Source: Buxus sempervirens (taxonomy: Eukaryota > Streptophyta > Magnoliopsida > Buxales > Buxaceae). From it: a stretch of DNA of 64,000 nt. Shown piece after piece: positions 24,911 through 36,153 of this stretch. Each line of letters begins with the position of its first letter. Position 1 is the stretch's first letter. Below the pieces are notes generated by a model. That model did no database searches and was not told where the DNA came from. It saw only the letters and a list, made by a program, of their open reading frames with translations. The DNA lies in assembly GCA_947561395.2 (NCBI GenBank), contig OX387188.1, positions 6,432,150 to 6,496,149 on the forward strand. The letters run 5' to 3'. Position numbers and translations under genes: made by a program.

Positions 24911-25396
24911 TGGGGTCCCCAAGGGATTTAGTCCCGTGTTGTTCCTTAAAAGGCCTCTTGCTAATTTGGGGGTCTTAAGGTTACTTATAGCATCCCCGAG
25001 CATTGTGGGATCCCAACCATATGCACATCCATGCCTGTAGCTTTCCATGTGAGCTCTACACCTTCACAGCTACCAGACAAGATGTTACAAATAAGTATAA
25101 TTCAATCAACAATTAATATCAAAGTACGGAAATTTATCATCTATAAAAACCCAATAAACGTGGATAAAATGTCATCCAAACCATCTCATCAAAATAAATC
25201 AAGTCTGGTAAAATAGATTCTATCACTCTCACTCTAATAAACATCAATCCATAAAATAACAAATAAATAATCAATGTCTCAATTAACTGTATCAACCTCA
25301 AAACCTAACTACTCAGGATAATAATAATAATCCTCTGGGAGAAAATATGCAATCTCGCCCTGAATATCAAACTTCAAGTCCCCTCTTGCGTATCAA

Positions 25397-26868
25397 CTGA
25401 AACAAAACAAAATACGAATGAGATATGAATATCCTAGTAGGTAACAACATGCATGAATAAACAGTTTATACATAAAAATAGTCATTCTTTCATGCTCGAT
25501 AAAGTAAATGAATAAACAGGATACAATCTCAATAAATAAAACATTAATCAAATAAAGACATTTCAATAGATATAATCTTTCCTCTCAACATGATTTCCAA
25601 CACAAAAGTGTAGTAAGCAAAACCAAAACCAATCCATCACATGTCTTTGTAGAACACATGAAAACAAGAAGGCCTTTAACAAGAAACTCTCCATTCACTA
25701 CGCCACCATGCGACTTATGAGCGAAGCTAGTAAATCCTCAAACTCGAATCTCAATCTGACAATAAGAGGCCTAGACATTGACTTATTGCACACGAGACTC
25801 ACGGAGTTCGACACGTACCACCAGCATGTAGCACCTGAATCAATACATGGAAATGGCCGCTTATCCTCACATACAAGGTACTCACCAATAACATAAACAT
25901 GAAATGAGACCCTACAGACATGAAGCCCTCCAATGCAAACTAACTTGCAAAGGAAGCACAAGCGCAAACTAGGAGTATCCAACAACAAAAAAACCTCTTC
26001 ACTCTTTAGCTTAACCTTATAGATCCATATGTAGCTATGCCCACTAGACATCAACAATAACAACTAACTCAAAACAATATAGTTAGTAATAGTGCCTAGT
26101 GGCATATAGGGTATTCCAAAGCTTATAATCTTCCCAAAGATAACTCTACAAAATACTTTTGGTGTGAAGTTCTTCTAAAGTTCAGAAATCAAGATACTTT
26201 AAAATATATTTTACTGAGTAAGAATCAACTCAAATCAGATTGTGAAATAGTCCCAAAAATCATTTTATTTTTGAAGTAAGACAACCTTTTGGCAAACAAA
26301 CCTAAATCCCTCATCAATTTGTTTTTGAATACAAAAGATCATTGAAAACAGTTGTAAACACTTGATATTTGTTGGTTAAGATATTTAAATTCATTTAAAA
26401 TCATTTTGTATTGGAATAATTCTTCAATTTCAGAAAAATCAAGTTTTTGTTGGTCGCTCAACCCCCTCGCTTAGGCGACCTGGTTGGGTGGTCATATACT
26501 AAATAAGTTCAAAAAACTAATACGGTCGCTCGACGAAGGTGCTCAAGCAATCGGTTGGGCATCCTATCTAAAAATAACTCCTTTCAATAGTCTCTCAACC
26601 CTAGTTGCTCAGGTGATCAGATGGGCAACTAACTTTCTAAAAGAACACAGGCGAGCCGCTCGACCAGATCGCTCAGGCAATCGTGCCAAGCGCTCGACAA
26701 ACAGCGGCTATTTCAAACTCCAAAACAAGTTTTTATGCAACAAACAACATTCCATACATTGAAATCATCTCTTATATCTTCAAAAACATATACACAATAC
26801 TTCTAGATCATGTAGAAAGATCAAACCATAGAAAAACTCAATATTGACTAAATGGGTGTGCTACCTAC
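25397..26868 (-). other. predicted LTR-internal intron of C2 (GT-AG)
   Basis: Minus-strand donor AACAGAG|GTAGGTAGC (26869/26868) and acceptor TTTTGTTTCAG|TTGATACG (25397/25396). A GC-rich gcgctcg/cgatcgcttgagc zone (26450-26700) lies inside, as in the sister copies. Inferred from conservation. Confidence 0.5.
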
Positions 26869-27357
26869 CTCTGTTCATTCAAGAACTACTTCTTCCTTTT
26901 TCCTTTTAGTGTAGGTGATGATCTATCCCTCTACAGCAACACAAGACTCTTCCTGGGATGCAAAACACTTCAAAAATAGCAAAGCTCCACGGTTTCTTCC
27001 TTCTCCTCTCTCGGTTCTTCTCTTCTTCTACTTTCAGCTGCAAGAGAATACAAAGAGTAGGTATACGATTGATTAGTCGTATACTCACTTAATAAAACCC
27101 TATTTTTAATCTCATGATTCCAGTATCTCCTCCATCAAATCCTATTCTACTAACCAATCAAATTAACAAATAGCTTTAAATTAATACTTACTCCTTTATT
27201 TCATGATCCAACGGTTGGATTTGCATCAAACTCTTGATCTCTTTCATCAATGTGATCACCTATATATTTAATTACAATCCATCAATAAAATCCATAATAA
27301 AATACTGATTATTATTTAATTAAAATTTCTGAAAATTTTCAGGGTATTACACTACAT

Positions 27358-30300
27358 GTAACGCTCCAGTTCCGGGTCAATTTCCCCAGACCCGAGGTGT
27401 TATGCTAAGTAACAAAAGCAACTAAAATCCAGATCAAATTAAAACCTTTATTAATTATATCATCAGAGTTATATGCGAAAACATTAAATAATATTCACTA
27501 ACAATTAATCTTTAACCTTTACAATTTCCTTAAGCTTATGAAACTAGTCTACAACGAAACTGGCTACCCCTTTTACATATTGGCCTAATGCTTGTCATCC
27601 TCGCCAAGATTACCTGAAAAATAGGGAAAACTAGAGTGAGATAAAAATCTCAGCAAGTAACAATATGCATGCATTAAAACAGTCCATGTTTATATAAAAT
27701 AAGTCACGAGGTATGCGATTAAGCCAAAACAACAATAATAGAAATGATAATAAATAAATCATGGCAAACGGCAAACCACATCTATGACATCACAGGACTA
27801 ACAAAATTTGTAAACAGAGTTTTCTACAAGCATGTGCCAATATGCTACCCAACCGAATTACAAGTGGATCAGACACAACTATTCAGACTGGCTATTCGAC
27901 ACCCAACGGAAGAACCCAACCGACAACCGGAATTAGTTAGCATGTACGGCCCAACCTACCAGGAGTGGGTAACGTAGCGACTAACCTATCTAGGAGCGGT
28001 ACCATCCTCGAGATTATGGAATGCCTATAACACAGAATAAGAAACTCCAGAAAACAATTTCATTTACTAGCTACTCTATGGATTCATGTAAGCTCTAAGC
28101 CTGCTAGACACAACTCACAATCAAACTTTGAATAACTTAATAACATACCAATTAATAATGTAATTGCTAAACCCACTCAATGATGGAAACCAAACTAGGG
28201 ATTGGACATATTTCCCAATAACACCCGCACCCGCGGAAACACATCTGTGTCAATAATAACAAATCTGCATCTACGGAATAAACAACTAGGCATCTGCCTT
28301 GTCACAACTGTGAACAAATCCGCATCTACAAAATAAACAACTAGGCATCAACTTAGTCACAATTGTAACCCAAAAATCCACACAAGTGCCACCAAGTCAT
28401 ATGTCCAAACTCCAGGTTTCAACATGCAACTATGTCCCGGATGTGTATTAAATCAATAGATGCACAAATACGTTCAAATAACTCAAATACAATTGTAGGA
28501 ACTCTTAAAATCAAGTTTTCTTTAAAAGGGAATTGTTTGGAACAATGGTACTAAGTTAAAAAGCCTCTTTAGCAAAACGTACCCAAAATCTTTATAAAAA
28601 GTAATTTTAATGATCCGCTAGTGCAAACTATCTCTAAATACTCCAATCTTAATGGTATATAGGTTTAAATTGAATAAAAACAATTTTGTGGTGAAAAACT
28701 AGGCTGGTGGATGATTTGGAAAAATCTGACAGAAGGGCACTTGAGCGGCTTCAGGCGCTCGAACAGGCGACATAAAACTAGGTTGGTTTAGGGTTGGTCG
28801 CTTGAGAGGTCGCTCGAGCGATGCTTCGGGCGTTCGCCTTCTGGGTTTTTGACCACTTTCAGGTTTTCTAAGAAAATAAAAAGCACAGGCAAGGCGCCTG
28901 CAATGGCGCTCGAGCGGTGACTCAAGAGCTCGGCCAATTTCACTGTTTTCTGGTTTTTCTGATTTCAAATCTTTCACCTCTCACCATGGTTTTGTCTTGA
29001 TTATAAACTCTTTAATTTCATTCTAAATTAATTCTGTGACACAACTAACCTAGTTTCAATCATAATAAACTGATCTACAATTTTTCTACCTAACTATGTC
29101 TTTGAATCAACACTTTTTAGGTTCCTTAAAGAGAGGATAATAGTAATATCAAAGATTATAATTTACCCAACTTTTCAATAGTTTTTAATTGTTTTTAATC
29201 TTCTTATTTTCATCCTAAATCACTTCTAAGATAATCCTAACCTTGTTTCAATGGTTAGAAGTGAATTTAAATCTTTCCAACAAAATTAAATCTCCTATAA
29301 GCAACACTATTCTAAATTCTTAAATGAGTCTGATAACATAAACCCATATATAAATCACCAACTAAACCAAACGAAATCTGAAATCGAATAACACACGATC
29401 AAACATCTAAAACGTACGTAAAACATGCAGATCCTCTAGTTTTCAAAGGGGGTTTGTTACTTGCCTCATTATGTAAATTCTTTCTTCCTAAAATCTGATC
29501 GTACCCCGATTTTCTGAGCTTGATCGCACCCTTTTAAACTCCTCCAAATCCAATCTCCATCGTTCAGATTGAAGTTCCTCGAGTGAAGATCAAAACCTCA
29601 AAATTTCAGGTCATTCCAACGGTTGGATTTCTCTAGAGATTCGTTCGAAGTTTGCTGGTCGGACCTCTGCAGCATTACTTTTCTTCATAAAATCCCCTCC
29701 TTTCTTTTCTCTCTTCTTTCCCCTATTTTTCTCCAGGCCCAAGCATGAATTCCACTATCTTTTTCCTCTCTTTTTGGTTTATTTCCAAACCCTAGACCCT
29801 CTCTATACTTCCCTTTTTATAGGTTCAATAAGGTGCAACCCTAATTAGATCATCCTCACCTTAAACTCTAGAACTATTTCCTCCTTTACCCCTCTTCCTA
29901 GTTATTTCCCTTAATTTTTCTTTTAATGAATTTTCTAAATAAATTTTTGTGCTAAATCTTATTCTAAAATTTAAATTATAACTAAACATTTAATATTCTA
30001 CTATATTACTAAAATTAAGGACCCTAAATAGTATAATTACCATCAAGTCATTATTTATTTCTTTTAAACCTTAAATTCCTTATTTTAAACTAAACTAAAA
30101 TTTATCATAATTAAGTTTCTTGACTTAATAATCAATTATTTTATTCTTTTCATGGATTTGACTAATTAGAAATGACCAGAATACCCTTTCCTTTTATTTC
30201 CTTGCTAAATCTTTAAATTTCTTCACAATTCCTCAAATATTTTTCTTCTTATTATTTCTCTTCATAATTTGAGATTTCAATCGTAAATATTAGTTCTTCA

Positions 30301-30433
30301 AGTTCTCCTTTATAATATAAGTTAGATTCCTATTTTACCTTTTTCATTACCTTTACTTCTAAATCTTATTAATTTATTCATTAATTATTTATTTATTGAT
30401 TTATTTTATTTTAGGAAAATCCAGGGTTTTACA
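27358..30433 (-). mobile_element. C3: complete T-type solo LTR, 3,076 bp
   Basis: Ends tgtaacgctccagttccggg (27358) and aaaatccagggttttaca (30433). Flanked by ctaca (27353-27357) and ctgca (30434-30438). It has no nested insertion, so it is the best reference copy of the family in this window. A minus-strand TATA box (cctataaaaaggg, 29823-29811) lies about 610 bp from the 30433 end. This and the splice polarity set its orientation. The GC-rich gcgctcgagcg tract is at 28740-28930. No open frame resembles a retrotransposon protein. Confidence 0.8.
27614..29464 (-). other. predicted LTR-internal intron of C3 (GC-AG)
   Basis: Minus-strand donor ATGAG|GCAAGTAAC (29465/29464) and acceptor CCCTATTTTTCAG|GTAATCTTGGCGAGG (27614/27613). 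Upstream of the acceptor is the conserved tgctgagatttttatctcac block. Length 1,851 bp. The same signals occur in eight or more sister LTRs, but there is no transcript evidence here. Confidence 0.5.
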
Positions 30434-31057
30434 CTGCATGCTTAGGTGGTAAATGCCGAACTCTGTATTTCAGATATTAATTGCTGGTACGTGAGTTTCG
30501 TGCGCAATAAGTCGATGTATAGGCCCCATATTGTTAGCTTACAGTGGCGGGTATGTGGGATTTGATTACTAGCTTCGTTCATAAGTCGCATGGTGGCGTA
30601 ACGAATGAAGAGTATCTTTTCAAAGACTTATCTCGCTTCATGAGTCTTGTGATGTCACATGTGATGTTTTGTGTATATTTTATTGTTTATGTTTAAATTG
30701 TTTACATGGACTTGAATTATTGCTTTTGCTTCGATGTATCGTTATACCTCATGACTATTTCATAAAAATAGTTTGTTTACTACATGCACCTTGCTACTTA
30801 TTGAGATTTATATCTCACTCCGGTTTTCTCCTATTTTTCAGGTATGTTTGGAGAGATCGTCAAGTTTGGGGTAGTGAACACATGGGTAGAATTATGATTC
30901 AAGACACTAGAATTAATTCAAATTAAAAAATTTCTTGTTGTAAATTAATTTGTTTGAATTGGATTAATCATGCTATGCTTCCAATTGTACTCTAATATAA
31001 TTAAAAATTTTAAATTTCTCATAACTTATAGTTTGTTCTAGCCCAAATTTTTACTAA

Positions 31058-32078
31058 GGCTCCATTTGTTTTGGTGTAAAATATTTTCTTTTGAAAAACA
31101 TTTACGTTGGAAAATATTTTTAGGAAAATGAAAGTTTTTCAATTGTTTAGACGGACATTTGAAAATAGAGTTGAAAATGAGAATTTTCATTTTCTTATGT
31201 TTGGAATAAATGAAAATAATAAATGAAAACTTAAAAAAATATATATACATTTAAAAATAAGGGTGCAACTCTATCCGGTTCAAACCGAACCCAAACCGAC
31301 TTTGGTTCGGCGTGGATTTGGTTCAGTTTCAATCCAAAAACTCTAAACCGAACCAAGTCGGTTCGGTTTTGGGTTGAATGCTCAATTAAACAAAACCAAA
31401 CCAAAACCGAACCGAAATCATATATTTGCTTAAACCGAACCGAACCAACCTAATATATTATATATATAATACCTAATATTATATATATAATAGAATATAT
31501 ATTAAATTTGAAAGTTTACCTTTAAACTTTGAAGATATTACAAACAATACCTTGTTTGAGCACAAGCATATGTTGGTTTAACCTGAACAAAACCAAATAG
31601 AATTGATTTCATGGAATTTGGTTCGGTTTAGTTTGGGTTTTGGTTATATTATTTATTTTAGGTTCGGTTTTCAATCCGGTTCCGTTTGGGCACAAACATG
31701 TGTTGGACTAACCTGAACCAAACCGAACAGAATTGATTTCATGGAATTTGTTTCGGTTCTGTTTTGGTTTTGGTTTTCTTATTTATTTTCGGTTTGGTAC
31801 AGTTCGACTATAAATATTTTTGGTTTGGTATTGGGTTGGCCTAAACCCGAACTAAACCGAATTGACCTGAGTTGCACCCCTACATTTAAATGGTATGTCA
31901 TTTTCCGGAAAATGACATACGGGATTTTCAATGGTAAGTCATTTTCCGGAAAATAGCTATTTTTAGGAAAATCATTTTACACTGTATTATATTTTACATG
32001 GAAACAAACACGTGGAAAACCCCATTTTCTGCCGAAAACATTTTCTGCATTAGATTTTACATCAAAACAAACGGAGCC
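31058..32078. mobile_element. Tourist/PIF-Harbinger-like non-autonomous element, 1.0 kb
   Basis: Terminal inverted repeats ggctccatttgttttggtgt at the left and acatcaaaacaaacggagcc at the right. Flanked by a 3-bp TAA duplication (31055-31057, 32079-32081), as expected for PIF/Harbinger. Sub-terminal ggaaaat/attttcc motifs are abundant on both sides. It contains a second element (31256-31880). No transposase is present. It is inserted in B about 45 bp from B's end. Confidence 0.75.
31256..31880. mobile_element. nested TIR element built of ggttcggtt/aaccgaacc repeats, 625 bp
   Basis: Ends carry gggtgcaactc and gagttgcacccc inverted repeats. It is flanked by a perfect 10-bp direct repeat tacatttaaa (31246-31255, 31881-31890), consistent with a 9-10 bp target duplication (Mutator-like). 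The interior is nearly all aaccgaac/ggttcggtttgg sequence, with a duplicated stretch (caca-agcatatgttggttta near 31561 and cacaaacatgtgttggacta near 31691). No coding capacity. Confidence 0.65.
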
Positions 32079-33284
32079 TAACACTCTGGGTTTAATTGTT
32101 GAACCCGATCCAAGACATTACACAAGGTATTACTAGAATGATAATAAAGCAATTAAGAACAAAAGCATAATAGGATAATGGTAAATTAGGGTATGCAAGA
32201 ATTTAATTAACTCCTCCAACATTTCAATTTAATATTACTAAAATCCTCAAAATAAACTTTAACTTTAGTACATTAGGTCTGAACTCAAAAGAATATACTA
32301 TCTACCGACATCTCCCTAAGACAATTCCCTAAATAAAATAAACGACTCCAAAACAACTCTCCTAATAAATATAAAAGAAAACTAATAATCCATAAGGTGC
32401 TCATCAAGGTCCTCTACTGTACCCTCTATATTATCTACCCCGACTTACACGTCCTCTCTAAAAACAAATATTAAAAACAAAGGTGAGATAAAATCTCGAC
32501 AAATAGCAACATACATGCTATAAAACAATCCATATAATTCTATAAACCATTTTCATGAGGTACAACGATTAAACTAAAGTTCATAACCACAAAATACAAT
32601 ATAGAGTCCAAAATCCAACAAGTTATAATCCAAAACCAACATAATATTCATACAACAAGCCACATAATTGTGACATTACAGAACATGTGAAATATGACCA
32701 CTTTAAGTGTAAGACCCCAAATTTTCACATAATAAATAAATAAATGTATAAATAAAAGAAAATATGAGTTAAGTTATAATTAAAATAAAAAGTGAAGATT
32801 TAGAAGATAAGTAATTCAAATAAGTAATAAGTTGTAAATAAAGGACTTTTAAGGAAATTAGGCTAAAAGGGTATTTTAGTAATCTTCAAAAAGGGTAACT
32901 TATAAATAAATCATTAAACAATAATTATGATTAGAAAATAGAAGAAAATAATTTATTTAGTCAAGTTAGAAATTAAAAAGAAGTAATAAAAGCCTAAAAG
33001 AGGAAAAAGGGTAATTAGGTAAATTCGGGTCTTAATTGGGAGGAAAAGTAACTAATTTGGGTTTTAGGTGATATTTAGGATTTAAGAGAGTGTTAGGCAT
33101 GAAATTAGACTGTAAGGAGTGTTTAGATAATAAGAAAATTTAATTAGTATAGTATTGGTAGAAAAATAGAAGGTGGAGAAAAAGTAGAAATTAATTAGAA
33201 GGAGTTAGACTTTAACTAAACCACTCTTGGGTTAGCCAAATTAAAGGAGCCTATTAGGGTTGGTTTAGGACTTCTAAAGCCAAG

Positions 33285-33293
33285 TATAAATAG
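33285..33293 (+). promoter_or_regulatory. TATA box of L0
   Basis: tataaatag followed by purine-rich leader sequence. Its distance from the LTR start equals that of the TATA box in C3, which supports the inferred orientation of the family. Confidence 0.55.
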
Positions 33294-35018
33294 GAGAGTA
33301 AGGTGAGACAAGAGAGAATTTTCGTGGGTTAAATATTGAGAGAAAAGAGGGAGAGAAGGAAGAAGAAGGTTGCTAGAGATGTCTGACTAGTCTCCATCAA
33401 ATCGCGATAAAGGAAAATCCGGACGGTGGATCGACTTCAAATTTGGAGGTTTTGATCTTAACTGATGAAACTACAATGTTAATGGTGGAGATTTGAATTG
33501 GAGAAACATAGGTTAGTGCGATTGGGAGTAGAAGTTGGGTTCAGAATTAGAAACTCTAAGAAGAAGGATTTAGCGCATGAGGCAAGTAGTAACCTTTGAA
33601 AACTGGAGGAATTGCATGGTTTTGATTTCTGTGATTTATTATGGTTTAGTTTGATTAGTCGGAAAGGATTTTACATGGAATTGAATGGTTTATATTTTAG
33701 AGTTTTGTGTTCTTGAAGGATTTGCTAAAGTAATGAATAAATCTTGGTTTGATCATGTAAATATTCATGGGATGGTATTTAATTGACCCAAATTAATCTA
33801 GAGTGTTGTAGGTATGATTTAGAGTGTTAAGGAATTATTTTAGACCAATGGAACTCAAAGCAAAAGCCTAAAAATTCAAAATTAGAAAATCTGGAAAATT
33901 ACTGTTGAAATTTGAACGAGCGCCTAGGATCGCCTAGTCTGCCAAGGTAGGCGCTTTATGAAGAAAAACTAGCATATGGGGATTTTTGTAATACGAATAA
34001 ATATTCAATAATTTTTCTGGTAAGTTAAGCATACTAACATCTTTATAAAGACCTAATTAAAGTATAAAAATTTATAAAATTAGATTTGGTAAATAACCAA
34101 TGTAATGCCCCAGATCCGAGTCACGAAATAACATCGTAACTCATCCCCGGAGGTTAATATAAAACACAGGATCGCAATATTAGAGTGAAGGAAAAACATG
34201 AATACGACAATAACTATATAACAGAGTGCGCTAAAATAATCCCAAACTGGAATAAAACTCACATGACCAAGAACTACCCGCAAGTACCGTCTTCTCCAAG
34301 AGCAGCTGAAATGTAGCGCCCCAGATCCGGGTCTGCCCTATGACAGCACCAACCCGTACCCGAGACCTACCTATGGGCCCAATAGAACCTGATAAACACA
34401 ATTTCCTGGGCAATTACAATGTAATTATCAGAGTGCATGACTAAGAAGCATGGAATAAAAATTTTCCATATAATCAAAATGTCATCTGGACTATAATCTC
34501 CAAAACATGATATCCATGTGAACAAAATACAACTAAGGCAACTAACCATTCACAATGTTATTCCCAAAATATACAGATAAGTACAAAAGATTCTCCCAAG
34601 CGTATAGGTCCAAAAATAATATTTACATCCCATATACAATCCCCAAGACAAAATACATCATTATAAAAAGAACCCTACTATGGTTGGTAGAAATCCTCTG
34701 GCCTGAACTAAAGCTCACCCTCAATGCCTGCCCCAATACGCGGCTCACCAAGCTGATCTGAAAACAAATCCGGGAAAACAAAACACGCGTGAGACTTAAA
34801 GTCCCAGTAAGCAGCAAACATGCATGCAGAGAAATAGTTTATGCAATTTCGTAACATCATGGTAATATTCACAAGTATAAGATACCAAATGTAAACCAAA
34901 ACATCTCAAACAGATATAAAGTGAAATTCCAAGTCAAATATCTCAATCGGGTAATTCATGAAATCAAATCAACCATTCCAAGTCAAATGTCCAAATCAGA
35001 TTAATGATCGTTGTCCAA

Positions 35019-35185
35019 GATTAAGGCCAAGCAGAGTATTTCAACACTGCCGACGAATCAAGGCCCAGTGGAGTACTTCTACACTGCCGACGGAATCAAG
35101 GCCAAGTGGAGTACTTCTACACCGCCGACGCATCAAAGCCAAGTGGAATACTTCTGCGCTGCCCGATGAATCAAGGCCTAGTTAT
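35019..35185. repeat. 37-38 bp minisatellite, about 4.3 units
   Basis: Units of the form atcaaggccaagtggagtac-ttctacactgccgacgg repeat four times with a partial fifth. The open frame over this stretch only reflects the repeat. Confidence 0.8.
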
Positions 35186-35186
35186 A

Positions 35187-36153
35187 TTGAGGAGGGGTAC
35201 CTTGATTATTGAGGGGTGTACTTTAGTTATACAGGGGGTACCTTTAGGAAATACAAGGAGGTGTACCCTTGGTAGCATGAGGGGTGTACCTTAGTAATAT
35301 AAGAGGGTTACCTGAGTTATAGAATGGGTGTACCTTAGCTACAAGAGGGGGTACCTTAGCTATATAAGGGGCTATACCTTAGGGAAAATAGTGGGGGGTT
35401 ACCTTACTTATATAGGGGTTACTTTAGTGAGAGAAAGGGGGACTTTGGCTATATAGGGGGTGTATCCTAGGTAAAACAGTGGGGGTACCTTACTTATGTG
35501 AGTGGAGTACCTCTAGGAAATTCAAGGGGTGTACCCTAGGTAATATAGGGGATGTACCTTAGGTATGTTGGAGGTACTTTAGTTATATAAAGGGGGTACC
35601 TTTAGCTGTATAAGGGAATGTACCTTAGCTAAACAAGGGGTACTTCAAGTAAGATAGTAGGGTACCTTAGTTAAAATAAAGAAGTACCTTAGGCAATACC
35701 AATGAGGTATCTTAGGTATAATTAGGGGGTACTTTAGGTATTCGAATGGGGTACCTTAGATAAAACAGGGGGGTACCTTAGCCAATATGAGTGAGGTGCC
35801 TTAGGTAATGTAAGGGGGTACTTTAGGTATACATGTGAGGTACCTTAGGCAATGCAAGGGGATACCTTAGGTAAACACAGGGTACCTATAGGCAAACACA
35901 AGGGGATACCTTAGATGAACATAGGGGTACCTTAGGCAATTAAGGTAGGGTACTTTAGGGATACAAGCGAGGTACCTTAGGTATAACTGGGGGGTACTTT
36001 AAGTAACACTTGGGTGGTACCTTGGGTAATACTTGGGTGTACCTTGGGTATAAAAGTGGGGTACCTGGGGTATACTTAAGAGGTTATTTGGGCATTCTTG
36101 GGAGATACTTAAGGTACACTTGAGAGGTACCTTGGGTAATATAAGAGGGTACC
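35187..36153. repeat. GTACC minisatellite, left part
   Basis: Several dozen irregular units of about 22-30 bp, consensus ggggtaccttaggtaatacaag. It is the left part of an array split by the Ogre insertion; the right part is 57724-58025. The insertion target gtacc is the core of the repeat unit. Confidence 0.8.

Larger units (their letters stand above)
24357..25089 (-). mobile_element. Cassandra TRIM with 5S rRNA-derived LTRs, complete, 733 bp
   Basis: Two 326-bp direct repeats (24357-24682 and 24764-25089) begin tgtaacaccccagaccc and end aagatgttaca; I count about five differences between them. Between them lies an 81-bp interior. Next to the right LTR, read on the minus strand after a 2-base gap, is tggtatcagagcc (24761-24749), the initiator-Met tRNA primer binding site of this family. 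Next to the left LTR is a purine-rich tract (ggaggggagta). Each LTR contains a reverse-complement 5S rRNA segment. No proteins are encoded; mobility would depend on other elements. Flanks share aata. Confidence 0.9.
24264..27352 (-). mobile_element. C2: T-type solo LTR in B, net about 2.35 kb, containing Cassandra
   Basis: Ends tgtaacgccccaaacctggg (24264) and aaattttcagggtattaca (27352). Left flank ctgca (24259-24263), right flank ctaca (27353-27357). A Cassandra TRIM lies 93 bp from its left end. There is no coding sequence. It is immediately followed by C3 after only the 5-bp ctaca. Confidence 0.75.
9739..32122 (+). mobile_element. B: T-type solo LTR (net about 2.7 kb) holding several later insertions
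   Basis: Ends are tgtaagacctgg (9739) and ccaagacattaca (32122). The 5-bp duplication caagg is perfect (9734-9738, 32123-32127). Subtracting C1, C2/C3 and the Tourist-like insertion leaves about 2,690 bp, close to other copies, with no coding sequence. It has the conserved donor ttaag|gcaagtag (10465/10466) and acceptor ctatttttcag|g (30841/30842), now about 20 kb apart because of the nested insertions. The segment 9739-10440 is clearly homologous to L0 at 32708-33540, including ggatcgacctcaaatttgga versus ggatcgacttcaaatttgga. Confidence 0.8.
9690..32707 (-). mobile_element. A1: outermost T-type LTR, visible as two pieces around B
   Basis: Begins tgtaacgccttggatccggt at 9690, is interrupted after 49 bp by B, and resumes at 32123 (caaggtattactagaatg). 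The second piece contains the family splice-acceptor block (minus strand gtttttag|agagg, about 32456) and the ggtgagataaaatctc hairpin-like block. At 32708 it is interrupted again by L0, which runs off the window, so its far end is not seen. The continuation is supported by the perfect caagg duplication of B and by alignment of the joined sequence to 2350-2420. Confidence 0.65.

Noticed and set aside
34958..35294. open frame with periodic peptides
   Set aside because: It is the 37-38 bp minisatellite read in frame.
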